Origin: Cryptomeria japonica
Taxonomy: Eukaryota; Streptophyta; Pinopsida; Cupressales; Cupressaceae
Direction of reading: 5' to 3'
NCBI RefSeq assembly: GCF_030272615.1
Contig: NC_081412.1
Coordinates: 671,238,852-671,302,851 of the forward strand
DNA length: 64,000 nucleotides
Position numbers and translations under genes: made by a program. Below the pieces are notes generated by a model, which was given only the letters and a program-made list of their open reading frames with translations, searched no databases and was not told the origin of the DNA. This document shows, one piece after another, positions 45,413 to 57,369 of this stretch. Within the stretch, counting starts at the first letter, position 1. The number at the start of each line of letters is the position of its first letter.

Positions 45413-46669
45413 ACCAATGGACAACTGAGAGGGGGGGGGGTGTTGAATCAGTTGTCAACAGATTATATCAATCAAACCACTTTATGACCTTTAACTAGAG
45501 CACATAAACATTGAATACTGGAATAGTAGAAACAAATACCGGTTAGCAATAAAACTTAAGTATGAAATAGAGAATCAACACAATGCAACCATACCACATA
45601 ACACCACGATGTGTACGTGGAAAGCCTGGTAAAGGGAAAAACCATGGTAGGAACCATACCCACAATGAGATGATACTCCTACAGAAAGTATGTGATACAA
45701 TAAGGAGCTTGCACATTCAAGAAGGCACACTTCCTAGAGCGTACTGCTCATTACAAAGGAGTCTCACTGACTACACAGAGGTTATAACCACCTCAATATA
45801 ATTGTACAACAATTTGGAAGAATGAACTGCCAACAATAGAATCTACCATGTTTGATCATAGTCCCAGTTAAGCTCAATACCAAAGGCCTTTGACCTCTTA
45901 CATAAACCCAATACGATCACCTATGATCAACCAAATCTCCTTAGCATATGATTTGTTTATTATTCACACATTTCATTCTATGACCATGATCTACAATGAG
46001 ATCATACATAAATTTATACAAACCCTAAGGCCTAAACCAATTAGGTCAGCCACCTTAAAGATATTATAATAAGATCATTACATACATCCATCTTAAAATG
46101 ATATACCATATCAGCTTTAGACAAAAACAATATTAATCAATCCATAAAATCATCCCAGTAACGTTTAGAGAACACTTAATAGCATGTTACATGATATCGG
46201 TCCATAACCTAGATAGATACTGAACCCAAATAGATCCACCATGCCAAATAAATATCTCCAATAAGTCGAGGCATGAACAAAGATCACCTTTTACATTCTG
46301 AATTCCATCTAGAAGCCGCATCAACATCACTTATGCATCCTGTCAAATATTCTCAGTAAAAGTTCTATTGGTAAAACCCTAAACCCTTACCGGTATAGGA
46401 TTAATAGAATGTATGTTATCATCTAATCATCAAGTCAATATCAACTAGCCAAAATATACTCCAAAAACATGCAACACATCAAACCAAACATATTCCATTG
46501 ATCCAAACATGTCGGTAGTATCCAATTGATAGTCCCTTCTGCCGGTAACACTAGTTCTTCTATCGGTAATCAAAATATGTCTGTCGATAATCAATCATAA
46601 CAACTAGTGTTGACATTAATGACAAAACATCAATGCAACACATAATCAATTCCTTCATATTGCGAATAA
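45413..46669 (-). repeat. 3' LTR of copia element H (about 1.26 kb)
   Basis: The left end TGTTAGAATAACCAATGG is the LTR 3' terminus on the minus strand. The right end abuts the polypurine tract at 46670. It shares the LTR architecture of A-D: C-run end (GGGGGGGGG on plus), a CACGTGG/ACCATGGTAGGAACC-type block, and a GAAGGCACACTTCCTAGAGC / TACTGCTCATTAC block. Confidence 0.75.
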
Positions 46670-46684
46670 TCTCCCCCTTTGGCA
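46670..46684 (-). promoter_or_regulatory. Polypurine tract of copia element H
   Basis: The minus strand reads GCCATCAATGCCAAAGGGGG then AGATTATT. The same ~25-bp context precedes the 3' LTRs of A, C and D. Confidence 0.7.
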
Positions 46685-47037
46685 TTGATGGCAACACTAG
46701 ATGTGAAAAAGAAAACATCTAAGTGCCAAGAAATGCCAAAAATTTCTCATAGAAGATATAACAATGAAAAACAGAAAAAATCCTAGCAACTCCCCCTGAG
46801 GAGTATAGTCCAATCTGAAACTGATCTAAATCTCTCCCCCATATGAAATATTATGACATTATTTTTCACATCATATATCTCTTCCTGTTTGACATCAATG
46901 CCAAAGATATGACATAGATATCAAAATCCCGTGAATCTCAAAGCTAGCTACTCCCCCTGAGTAGTAGCACCACGACATCAATCCAGAGCAAGAATAAAGC
47001 CGATGATGCACACTAGATTGATGCTCTTCTCAATTAA

Positions 47038-47567
47038 TTAAGTTTCTGTTGGAGGGGTAGATACCCCTAATCTATCTCTTAAATACTCAAATGATTCTCG
47101 AGACAACGGTTTAGTGAATATATCTGCAATGTGCTCTTTAATGTTCACATAAACCAATTTGACTTTCTTTTCTTCCACCTTTTCCTTTAGAAAGTAATAT
47201 TTTATTGATATGTGCTTAGTCTTAGAGTGAAATATCAGATTCTTAGACATGTCAATAGTTGCAGAGTTATCACAATAGATAACTACCGATTCAGTGCAAT
47301 TTACCTTGATATCCTTCAACATTTGCTTCATCCACAAGACTTGTGTGCAATTAGTTGCTACTGCAACATATTTAGCTTCTGTAGTAGATAAAGAAGTGCA
47401 TGACTATTTTTTGGTGATCCATGAAACCAATTTCTTTCCGAGAAAGAAAGGCCCACCAGAAGTTCTCTTCTAGTCATCAGTATCTCCTACCTAATCTGCA
47501 TTTGTATGTGCACATAAAGTGAAGTTATCATCTCTAGAGTACCATAAGCCATATTTTGTTGTTCCTT
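47038..47567 (-). pseudogene. Copia element H RNase H domain, truncated by a CACTA-like end
   Basis: The minus strand reads KYGLWYSRDDNFTL...ADxVGDTDD then KRTSGGPFFLGKKLVSW, STTEAKYVAVATNCTQVLW and MKQML. The open C-terminal frame 47337-47038 continues with VVIYCDNSATIDMSKN, HISIKYYFLKEKVEEKK and ADIFTKPLSRESFEYLRD. RNase H makes the plus-strand primer at the polypurine tract. The reading stops at 47568, where CACTAGTAC begins, so the RT part has been displaced. Confidence 0.88.
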
Positions 47568-47962
47568 CACTAGTACATTCGGGTCAAAATTTTGACGGCA
47601 AATCGTCGGAATTTGACACAATTTCGTCGCACTACCAGCAAAAAAAGCCATCGAAAACTTTGCATTGGAAGTTCCGACTATCCTTGTTTTCATCGCAATT
47701 CCGACATCACCTCCAACCTTTCCGATGGCCGCCATGGATGCTCATACCCTGAAAGAATACCTTCGCGATCTCGGCCTATCGTCGGAATTCCGACTCCAAA
47801 GGATAAAATTCTGACTCCAAAGGGTAAAATTCCAACAGAGGTTATGACGGCCTCCAGGAGAGTCTGACAAGGATGCTGTGCATTCCACGACAATCCTCTG
47901 TCGGAATTTTATCCTTTGGAGTCGGAATTCCGACGATAGGCCAGTTTTTCAAAAAAAAAAAA
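47568..47962 (+). mobile_element. CACTA-like transposon end, copy I
   Basis: Starts CACTAGTACATTCGGGTC followed by GACGGCAAATCGTCGGAATT-type subterminal repeats, as in plant CACTA elements. It is about 85% similar by eye to 63611-64000. It contains a near-perfect inverted repeat of about 39 bp (GGCCTATCGTCGGAATTCCG... at about 47785 against its complement ending at about 47942). The opposite terminal CACTA end was not found within the following kilobase. Confidence 0.65.
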
Positions 47963-47984
47963 TTTATAGAAAAAGATTGACATT

Positions 47985-48150
47985 GGTATCTCTCTTCTAT
48001 CTCTCTTCTCTATCCCTCTCTACTATCTCTCTTCTCTCTCCCCTCTCTAGGTCTCTTTCTCCATCCCTCTCTTCTTCTCTCCCTCTCTACTTCTCTTTCT
48101 CTACCCTCTCCAGGTCATTATCTCTTCCTCTCACCCTCTCTCTCTCATTC
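47985..48150. repeat. CT-rich polypyrimidine tract
   Basis: About 165 bp of TCTCTCTAC/CCCTCTCT units, near-pure pyrimidine on the plus strand. The serine/leucine-rich frame over it is an artefact. Confidence 0.9.
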
Positions 48151-48207
48151 ACCTCTATAGGAGTATTCAAAGATGGGTGACCACTTGATTTCCAATAGGG
48201 GTGTAAT

Positions 48208-48657
48208 TTGCTTCGCATGAGAAAAGTCAAATTTGAAGATATCAGTAGTGGATGCACCCAAGTTGATCAAGCAATTAACTTGATACATGACAAGATCTTG
48301 GAGGTAGCCAAGGTCATTCTCAAGAAAGAGAAGAATGAAGGAATCGATATTGATGTTGATCAGCTAGTTGAGAGAGTGAAGATCATCTTCTTTGGAATAA
48401 ACAGATCACCTTCCGAGAGGTAGCTGGAGGATATTCACTTATTCACAGTGCTTGCTTGCAAGACAAGAGATTATGGGCCAAGATGGGAGACAACCTTTGC
48501 CTCAAGCTTAGATGAAGTCAGTGACTTAGAAAAACAATTGAAGAACCTGCCTACAGCTCCAATAACTGAGATTGCAACAATGATGTCCAGATTCGTTGAA
48601 TTTGCAGAAAGAGAAAAGGATAAGGGCAACAAGATTCTAGAAGATAGTTTGTTATGA
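48208..48657 (+). pseudogene. Unrecognised helical ORF with one in-frame stop
   Basis: One frame, broken only by a TAG at 48421. It encodes KVKFEDISSGCTQVDQAINL...ILEVAKVILKKEKNEGIDID and, after the stop, LACKTRDYGPRWETTF, DEVSDLEKQLKNLPTAPI and a tail ending KILEDSLL-stop. It is soluble, acidic/basic and helical, and ends at the start of the adjacent LTR-like block. It is therefore probably the 3'-most coding part of an LTR element, not a host gene. No family recognised. Confidence 0.45.
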
Positions 48658-49678
48658 TCCTATGTGTCGTCAATTTTTTCTATTGGAGGATTTTTCTTCG
48701 TATTTTGTGCCAAATGGATGTCACATTCCCGTTGGCTAATATTAAATAATTTGCAATAAGCTAGGTATTTTGTTGTAACAAACCGTAATTAGGGTTTAGG
48801 TGGCAAAATTAGGGTCCTTGATTCTAATTTAATCTTGGCCGTTCATTGTAATTGAAAGTTCTATATAAGCTCAACTCATTTCATTTGTTAAGAATCGATT
48901 AGAAGAGTTTTGAAGAATTGTTGCTCAATGCTACATAAATTAATAAAATCATTGAAGTGTTGGTGACTTAATGAGTTTTGGAGCATTTGCTTGTTTCTTC
49001 ATCCTTTTACGAGAAGTTAATATTTGAAAAGAAAAAATAAATTAGAATAGAATTTGTTGCAAGTGTTATAGATGAGTGAAAGATGTATGTGCATGACTGA
49101 AAGTGAAGCTCGTTGTTCATACTACTAGAACTCCATCAATGGTGAAGTATCTTGTGTAGTCAAGTGAACTTATCTTAGCCAAAGCTTAACTTCAATTGCT
49201 ATTCCATCATTGATATGTTTTATCTAGAAGATATCTATGTTTGTGGTAGTGATTTGAAAATCACCAAGCTATCCCTAGAAGATTGTACTAGTGTTGTGGA
49301 GATGTTTACAGCATGCCAAAGCAAAGCTTAGTTGAGCTCACTTGAAGTTGTCCGTTGTCTTGCATTCCTAAACCTTAGTACTTTTTCATTTTTTCATCAA
49401 AGATTAGTAATAGGAAAGAGTGATATTGCAACATCATCCCATTGAACTTGAATTGAAAGCAATAAGAACAACTATGTAAGTCCCCTCGCAGGTACAACAA
49501 AAGACATCATACCATTGAAGCTATCCAACTAGTCAAGACCTAACATCGAGAACCTTGGAGTCGTCTCAAGTGATCCTTTTTTACTAATCTTCAGCATTTG
49601 AGAAGTCTTTGTTCAGGAGAGAATAGAGTATTCAATACTTTATTCCGTGTTCAATTGTGCATTAAAACATAATCAACA
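48651..49678 (+). repeat. Gypsy-like LTR (about 1.03 kb), boundaries provisional
   Basis: TGTTATGATCCTATGTGTCG to CATTAAAACATAATCAACA. It contains a promoter-like TATATAAGCTCAACTCATTTC at about 48872 and an AATTAATAAAATC signal downstream. Only one copy lies in the window, so the ends rest on the TG...CA form and composition. Confidence 0.5.
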
Positions 49679-49978
49679 GTACCCTTTTTGTTGCTTATTG
49701 TATTGATATACCCAAACTATATACATACATCCCAAACAATCTGCAAATCCATGGTATCTGCATCTATACCCTGGTAACTTAGTATTAGTGGATGCACAAG
49801 TGACATGCCTGATAGCCTGAGTTAACACTAGGTTGTTTCCTATACAATCTTACTCTGTGTAATATAATAGACTTTCCAATGTCAGCTGAAGATTTAGCAC
49901 ATCTTTATAATTTTGAATTATCAGATTTTTTTTTAGTACTTTCAGAATGGATATTTCTTCAATATTACTTGTGTGCAG

Positions 49979-50504
49979 AATAATACAGTGAGCATAACAT
50001 CTTTACTAGGAGGAGGTGCAGATAGCACAGGAGCAGGCATTGCTCACAGGCTTGGTACGTTTTGCTAAAATTGTTTAACAATGACATGGTAGTTTTACTC
50101 ATAATAGGTGAAGTCTATGAGCATCTGTGTAAATGCATGGGTTAGCTTGTGTCTGTGTGCAGTACTGAGGACAGGACTAAATATCATACTAGCGTGCAAC
50201 ATTCCAAAGGGCAGTCCCATGCTTGAGGTATTTCCCATAATTTAAAGAATGATAGTGTTGTCTTGTCCTTAAGTAGCAGTATTTAGAGCGCTATGCTTTA
50301 TGCTAATGAAATAATTATATATTATTCTAACTTTTACTGCCGGCTGAGTGTGTTGGATATTTGTTGCTCATTGTTTAAACTAATGGCATTTTACGTTGAA
50401 TTATTTTGTAGGCACATGCAGAAAGAATACTTATTCAGAAGTTGAATAGTCTGGGTTATTCAAAGGATGAATGTAAGAGGCGTTCTCCTGTCAGTGTTAC
50501 CTAA
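49979..50504 (+). CDS. PSMG4: Proteasome assembly chaperone 4 (PSMG4/PAC4) homologue, last three exons
   Basis: PAC4 pairs with PAC3 to help assemble the 20S proteasome alpha ring in the cytosol. Exons 49979-50054, 50163-50227 and 50412-50504 join in phase (phases 1 and 0) with GT donors and AG acceptors. They read NNTVSITSLLGGGADSTGAG, IAHRLVLRTGLNIILACNIP, KGSPMLE and AHAERILIQKLNSLGYSK, then a short tail to a TAA. The TSLLG...DxTxxGxAxRL...KTxxxI pattern and the closing helix match the PAC4 family. These three exons encode about 77 residues, roughly the C-terminal half of a ~130-residue protein. Upstream exons were not found between 49680 and 49978. They must lie beyond the retrotransposon block or outside the window, or the gene is truncated. 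The frame is undamaged. Confidence 0.82.
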
Positions 50505-50985
50505 AGAGGTTATGCATGGCTATGCAATTGCATTTTCAAAGATAATTTTGTTGATCTTATCTCTCGTCTATTTGTAATTAAGAATCATATAGGGAGTAAT
50601 AAGTCATCCACTTCATTTTAATGTTTGAACAACAATCTTTGGCAGCCATGCTAGATAGGCGTGCAGGAGTGCCAGGTTAATTACATTCAGTGCATTTTCA
50701 AGGTTTTATTCTATTTGAATAGAGCAATTGCAATTCTTATCAGATGGTTGTTTGAAGGATGAACAGAAGAGGCTTTCTCCTTTCAATGCTATGTAGTAAT
50801 GTATGTTTATTTTACATGTTACCCATTTTAAAGCAATTTTTTTTTATGTCAATGTATCAATGGTGCAATTTATTTAAGGATCATATGTGGAGTGATAAGT
50901 CAGCCATGTCACTTTAATGTATGAACTATTATATGTTTTGCTAACCTTCGTAAATGTGTTTGGGAGTGCCAGTTTAGTTAGGGGA
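50453..50985 (+). repeat. Tandem duplication of the PSMG4 tail and 3' flank
   Basis: Copy 1 is about 50453-50685 and copy 2 about 50741-50975. Paired landmarks are AAAGGATGAATGTAAGAGGC / GAAGGATGAACAGAAGAGGC, GGGAGTAATAAGTCATCC / TGGAGTGATAAGTCAGCC and GTGCAGGAGTGCCAGGTTAAT / GTTTGGGAGTGCCAGTTTAG. Copy 2 lacks the rest of the coding exon and is non-coding. Confidence 0.7.
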
Positions 50986-51239
50986 GAGGACCTAGTAGTT
51001 GAGTGAAATATCCCCTGTTGGTATTGACTGAAAAACAAGGAATATTTGCTGTCCGAGTTGTGTGTTATGCAATTCTGAAGTTTGTGTGTTCTGCTGACAG
51101 AGTTTTCAGATTATAATGAAGACCAATACACATGTATATCTTACGAATAATCAGCTCCTAATGACTTCTTTGACTGAATTTTTTTAACTTGAGATGCATA
51201 TACAACTATCACATGTTGATATATGTTAAACTAGGCCCA

Positions 51240-52756
51240 AAATCATAAGCTAGCAGCAAACTGACATTAAGACAAACAATTGTCATACACTCTCAGACAA
51301 GCATGATGTCTGAATGCAATCTTATGTTCTTTCTTTCATACAAAAGAGGTTTTAACCAGTCCTTACAATGATGCTTATAGAGATCCAAAACTCAATCAAT
51401 TATTGACTCATAAATTTCTGAGTACATAGACAGCGATGACCTCATACATAGATATTATATACACTGAAAAAACACCAAATTGAACCTGATTTAGATGCCT
51501 TGATGCAAGGATGAAGAAGCAAGCTATATCCGGTGATAGGGAGCCTCCAAAGAATGATTTTGACCTCCTTAGCAATTCACCCCTGCTGCTGCAATTAGGG
51601 TTTGAGGTATCAATGATTGACAGCTGAATGCACTCCAAACTTTCACCAAAATGATCGCCCTTAGTGCTTGAATGAAGCGCTACCCTTAATGTAGAGTTTT
51701 GATGCCAAATTGAAGGACATGAGCAAAATCGATGGTTTATGGCAGGCTGGTTTGATTTTGATTCAGCCTGATAGATGCTCGTTTCCTCCACCAAACCTTC
51801 TCAAATTTGTTACAAGATGAATCGCCTTTGTCCTTCAACAATATCGCTATCCTCCAATTTGGTATATGATGCTCCGATGATGTAGAATGAGCCAAATCGT
51901 GGATTCTTATATATCTGATGCGAATTGTCTCAGACCCCAAATGGCTGCCGAACTCCTCCAATTACCTCTACAAATTATCGCCTTATGCTTCCAATTGATA
52001 AATAACCCCTCCAAGTGACTCTTGAATGCTCCAATGAAGAGTTATGTGCAGATTGATGTAATAGAGGGTGAAGTCGATTAGATATCAGACCTGCAAATAG
52101 ACCAATCTTCATGCAATTCGACCTCCAACCATCCTCCAACAATATCGCCTATAAGCCACAAGGAAAGCTAATGCATAAAGGGTACTCAATCTTAAAAATC
52201 TGAAGATGCCATGAAATACCCTATCCACCATGAAAGCTACAGCGAACTCATTAAGCCCAATTAGGAAGATTGAGGTGTCTCCCCTCTCAAAAGCAACCCC
52301 TCGGAAGATCTCTCACTTCCTTAGTTATGCCAACCATCGGGAGTTTCCGTTCCCAAATGATTAGCTGCAAAAAACCTTCCGGCTCCACAAATCAACACAA
52401 GAAGAGATACTCACAACTGATGCCCAACAATGAATCTCTTCCCTCTATTTATTTCTTTCTTATCCAATTATATGATTCTTTCTAGAAGATCTCTTCTTAT
52501 CGGGTAGGTACACTATTATTATTTTATTACACATTAATTTAATTGCATTTTATAAAATATTATTATATTAAAATCAAAGTGCACACGTCTCGCAATACAT
52601 GCTATCTCCTTATTTCACCATAAAACCCAATATACATGAAATGTGACGCTGGGAATCACTACAACTCGACCCCCTAATCAATGCTCTTGGCCTACGAGAG
52701 TCGGATGATAGGCCAATCTGTGAAAATCTGAGTACTAATGAGAAGGGGACATTACA
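51240..52756 (-). repeat. LTR-like block (gypsy-type), minus orientation
   Basis: Read on the minus strand it begins TGTAATGTCCCCTTCTCATT, a start common among gymnosperm gypsy LTRs, and runs through about 1.5 kb without an ORF of recognisable function. The distal boundary (near 51240-51315) is not resolved. The 128-codon minus frame 51794-51408 lies within it and has no recognised domain. Confidence 0.45.
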
Positions 52757-54600
52757 TTGAACACCCTAACTTCATGCCTTTCAAAATCATGTGGCAATTT
52801 CAAATTGCTCCAAATTTGTATCGTCATTTCCTTTGCAAGGCCTCTGCTTATAACTAAGATTTCAGGTCCATATCATCAAAACTAATGCCATGATCAGCAT
52901 GCTTTATATTGCGGTGTTCAAAAAGACAAAAGAAAGGGTAGCTTGATAGTTGTGCGTTGAGGCATGTTTTGTTGGTGTGCTGATGTGGCATTGCATGATC
53001 TGTTGCTTTTTAGATCTAAAGAATACATTTCATTCAATTATAAGTACTCATGACACTGATTACTTTGAAGTCACAATTAGTAATGCTATACTATTAAACC
53101 TATTGAGCATTAAATCCATAATACTATCACAGTTATTGAAACATGTTCAATTACTGGATCCTCTCTTGTATATCAAATGTCTTTTTACAGTTTATTCTAT
53201 TTGGACAAAATGATTACAGCTTTTGTCAGAGGATTTACTAATATTAAGTTCTCAAAATTAAATGAAATGGAGTGGGAAATCCAACTTTTCAAATGAACCA
53301 AAGTGATTTTTCTGTGCAGCATGGGATATTGTTTCAAAGAATAGTAAATGCATTTTTTAACATGGATGCTATTAAAAAGAAGCATTCGAATGTTTTACAG
53401 TATGAATACAATTAAAAAACCTTAAGCATGAAAATTTGTCATGTCAGTCCAATCAAAAACAATTTAATGCTGCAGACGATAAATGGTGCTGTCTTTATGA
53501 GGGATTCTGAGTGAATTTTCTCGGATACAGACTGAAAGACGGAGGAACTTAGCCATTCTGGCACAAAACTATTTGTACTATAATGATGTATGCTTTTTGA
53601 AAATGAGCACATTAAACAAATCTTTAACACAAAATTTGTCATATTAGGCCAAACAAGGAACATACGCAATCAGCAAACAAGAGGATAAATGTTTGATTTA
53701 ATGAATGAAAACTACTACAATATAGAAATCTAAATTAAATTGCAAATCTAATTTTTAACCGTAGAATTTCAAAATAGACATAATCATGTAAAATAAGAAA
53801 CAAAGAAAATCAACTAACACCACATGAAAACATCACATAACACAGCATGGAATATGGAGATTCCTTCAGATGAAAAAACTACAACAAGGAGAAGAGGACA
53901 AGATTATATTATCTTCAAAATAAGAGGACAATGTACTAATATCCAATATTCATTCACTCCTTTTGTATCTTTAATCTAATATCTTTGCACTTGTAAATTA
54001 ATTTTTTAAAGCTACTGCAGCAGGCTCTCAATATTTAGGCGATAAGAGAGGGTAAAACTATAAATGGTTTATCCAAAATAGTAGATGCAAAAACCATGAT
54101 ATCTTATAAAAACCCATGGCCCTCTCTTTGCAACATCTTATAAAGAATAGATAATATATAGAACGTTTAATAAGCCCCAACATAGAAAATATAACTGAAC
54201 CCTTGACAATTACAATTGTAAAGTGTAGTGCTCCAACTTGAAGAAGCCAATGTAGATTTCATCTTGTCATTCAAAATTCCCACTCATCAATCCTAATGCC
54301 TAGAATTAGGAAATAATATTTTGTAAATCATTGGTCAATTGTAACCATCATTATTGTATTGCACCTTCCTCATATATGCCAATGACAAACTCATCAAAAT
54401 TTTGGAAGAATTTTATTTATAAATTAATATCAAATATTACCTCAGCGTGCAAGGACACTTTCCAAGAGTGTTGGAGACATTGCAAATAACACATAGGATT
54501 GCAATTTATAAATTGCATCTTAATTCAAACTTTCTTGTACTTGACATTATATATAGTAAACAAATCCAAAGGAAAAGGAAAAGGAAATAAGTACAAGTAT
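52757..54600. other. Intergenic DNA, nothing recognised
   Basis: AT-rich. A weak internal repeat (AAAATTTGTCAT...CCAA-CAA) occurs near 53430 and 53630. No gene or element ends. Confidence 0.45.
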
Positions 54601-55261
54601 CAAGGTCTGTGGGCTTCTTGCACCAAGATAAATTATGTGGTAACTTTCTTCATAAGAAAATCTATAACATTATCCTAAGTGTCAACCTTCTATATCAATA
54701 CTTTACCATTCTCAAACATTTCTCAGACAAAGTGATATTGAACATCAATATACTTAGTATGACCATGATACATAATACTTTTGGTAAAAAAAAATAGCAT
54801 TCTAACAATCATATTGAATTCTAACAATCTATAATTAAAACTAATGTATGTATTATATTTTTAAGTATATGTAACTAAATTTCTGCCTTAGAGGTGTGTG
54901 TAAAAACCATATACTCTGCTTTTGTGGTGGAAAAAGAAATTATGGGTTTTTGCTACTCATCCAACTCACTACACCTCCAAATAGAGAGAAAACATTGTCA
55001 CTAGTGTCCAATGATCTATGTCACTTACCTAATATACATTGACAACTCCCAATTTGTCCAATTACTTGTCCAAACTACCATAGTCAAAATAAACCAAACA
55101 ATAATCAAAAGTACAATGCGAATATCTTGACATTCTCTCCACATATTCTAATTCTCTTAACTAGGGTTAGATATAAGCCTACTCAATATTTCCATTACCT
55201 GGGCAATATCTGGCCTAGTGCAAACCACTGTATACATTATACTTCCTAATCCACAAACAAA
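54600..55261 (-). pseudogene. Copia element F: RT/RNase H remnant
   Basis: Minus-strand fragments read SIMYHGHTKYIDVQYHFV (about 54790-54740) and KVDT..NVIDFLMKKVTT (about 54690-54640), the copia C-terminal RNase H signature. Near 55250-55170 GSIMYTVVCTRPDIAQVMEI then LSRLISNPS is readable, the RT-RNase H junction. Many stops. Confidence 0.75.
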
Positions 55262-55930
55262 TAATCTATTTTTTATTAAGAAAGTAGCAAAACAAGGGTG
55301 TTGACCCTTTATACAACAACTCGTAGGCAACAAAGAGAGTACAAAATGAAGTTGTGAACCCCAAACAAACTGAGGTCAAACAAGCCAACATAAAAACCTA
55401 TCAAACCTACAACCACCTAAAACCTAGCTCAATGATGGGGAGAAGCACTCAAGCCTTGACAAAGAGGGGTTTGGGGCAAGGGGTGAAACCGCCCCTTCCA
55501 CCTGCGACAAACCACGGTCTAAGCAATACTATCATTAGGACCATGAAAAGAAGGATCAAGTGGGGAGGACCCTGCAGAGTTCTTGTCAGTAACAAAAGTA
55601 GGTTATTGTTGCATAGCAACAACAAACTACTGCAACAGAACAACTTTAGTAGAAGATTTGACAGGAGTAGATCAAAGTTGCAGAACAAGAGCAACAATAG
55701 TGAGAGCCTCAGAAATGGAGGACACCACAACAATAGTAGTGAGAGGGTCAAGAGAAGCTTCAACAACAGTAAAAGGCACAACTTCATCTCGGGAGGAGAC
55801 ATCATACTCCTGAGAGGAGCCAACAAAATCAGAATCTGAAGCATTGATAGTAAAATGTTCAACAATATCATACTTCCACCAACCATCTTCACACTTAGGA
55901 CACATGTAATGTAAGTTTAGCACCAACTAG
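55262..55930 (-). mobile_element. 5'-truncated LINE fragment (3' end) inserted in copia F
   Basis: Read on the minus strand, the block ends ...TTGCCTACGAGTTGTTGTAT then GGGTCAACACCCTTGTTTTG and TACTTTCTTAATAAAAAAT. This is an A-rich LINE-type 3' terminus adjoining the copia RT sequence. The longer open frames on both strands (55354-55839 and 55892-55449) have low-complexity L/S/R/N composition and are not claimed as genes. No target duplication was identified. Confidence 0.5.
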
Positions 55931-55959
55931 TAAAGGAATTTTAATTGGCCTATAATCCT

Positions 55960-57365
55960 ATATATTAATATGTAAAATAGTATTGTATGTGGGAAAAGCA
56001 ATTCAATAAAATTGAAATTATGAAAATTATTCAAAGACTTGCCCACACACCAATGGGACTCTTGGTGCAAGTTATGGAGCTATGAGGAATAGCTCAACTT
56101 CCCAAGGGGTGTTCCATTGTTCTCTATCTCACAAGGTCCCTCAAGCCAATGCCTTTGCTCTTAGATCACTCAGCAAAGTGACAGGGATGACAAATGTAAG
56201 AATGGGGGATATTTTAGATCAAATTTAGTATGAATGTATCCTATCTATGCATGATTTTAACAAATAAACTAAACTAGATGATAAGATGACAAGATTAGTA
56301 AAAATACTATCCTAACATGATATACTAGTTATATGATTTAACTAAGATGATAGAAATGCTTCTAAAATGATTATTAGATTTATTTCTATTGCAAAGAGAG
56401 GCTAGATGCTTGCTAAAATTGAGTATAGGTATGATGCTAAAGACTTGGATCCTAAAATGGAGGGATGAGGGCTCTATTTATAGGAGAAACGGGGCAATGG
56501 ATGGTTAGGATTGAAGGATCTTATCAAGGGTTAGGATTGATAGTTAATCAATCCATGTTTACAATTCTCACTAATGAAATGGTGACAATTGTCAAACAAG
56601 AGACTGCTTGAGAGGAGATGTAAGAAGCATTAAATGCTTGAGAAGACCTCATCGTTACCTTAGGAGGTAAGGTTTAAGGTTAGGTTAGGGTTATCCATTA
56701 GATAAAGCTTTTACCCAAGGGGTAAACTCTTGTGCAAGGGTTAAGGAGATAACCATGGTCAAAGAAATGAATGCTTGATAAGATCCCTGGGTTAGATGAG
56801 AGTTGAGTTAGGCAAAAAGTCTCTAACCATGCCACAAAGGGTTAGTTAACCATTAATGGTTTAAAAGACTTTAGGGACAAATTTGTAAGAGTCCTTCCAA
56901 ATTTGGTGGTATTCAAGCATAAAGGCTTTAATGCCTTTGGAAGACTTTACTCCAAATTTGAGAAGTGACATCCTCAAATTATGGGAAAGGGTATAATTGA
57001 AGGATTTAGGCTAATTGATTAGGATTAGATGGGTTCTATAGGAGGGAAGTGGGAGATGTAGGAAAATGCAAGTGGGTGAGGGATAATAGAATTTAATTTA
57101 TTAAATAAATTAGATTTATTTCAATTGTGGTTGCAAGTGGAGGATTAAATAAATTAGATTTATTTATTTGGGGTGAACTATTTAATTAAAAGTAGAGAGA
57201 AGGGATTTAATTAAATAAAATGATTTATTCAATTAAATGATGTAAAAGGTTTAAGTGAATTTAAATAAATAAATTGAATAATTTATTTAATTAAATAGAT
57301 GAATGTGGATGATTTAATTAAATTAGATTTAACTAAATAGAGGAATGAGAATAAAATGAACATTA
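55960..57365. repeat. LTR-like, AT-rich block within copia F
   Basis: Contains CCCAAGGGGTGTTCCATTGT and CTCTATCTCACAAGGTCCCT near 56100, a TCTATTTATAGGAG promoter-like stretch near 56470, and a dense AATTAAATAAATTAGATTTA repeat zone at 57080-57350. These are common in gymnosperm gypsy LTRs. Ends not resolved. Confidence 0.4.
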
Positions 57366-57369
57366 AATA

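Noticed and set aside
47878..48180. 100-codon S/L-rich ORF
   Set aside because: It is the translation of a CT-rich tract.
51408..51961. Minus-strand 128- and 74-codon ORFs
   Set aside because: They lie in an LTR-like block, have no recognised domain and end without support from splice or neighbour context.
55354..55892. 161- and 147-codon ORFs on opposite strands
   Set aside because: Low-complexity L/S or N/R-rich frames inside a LINE 3' fragment; no domain and mutual antisense overlap.
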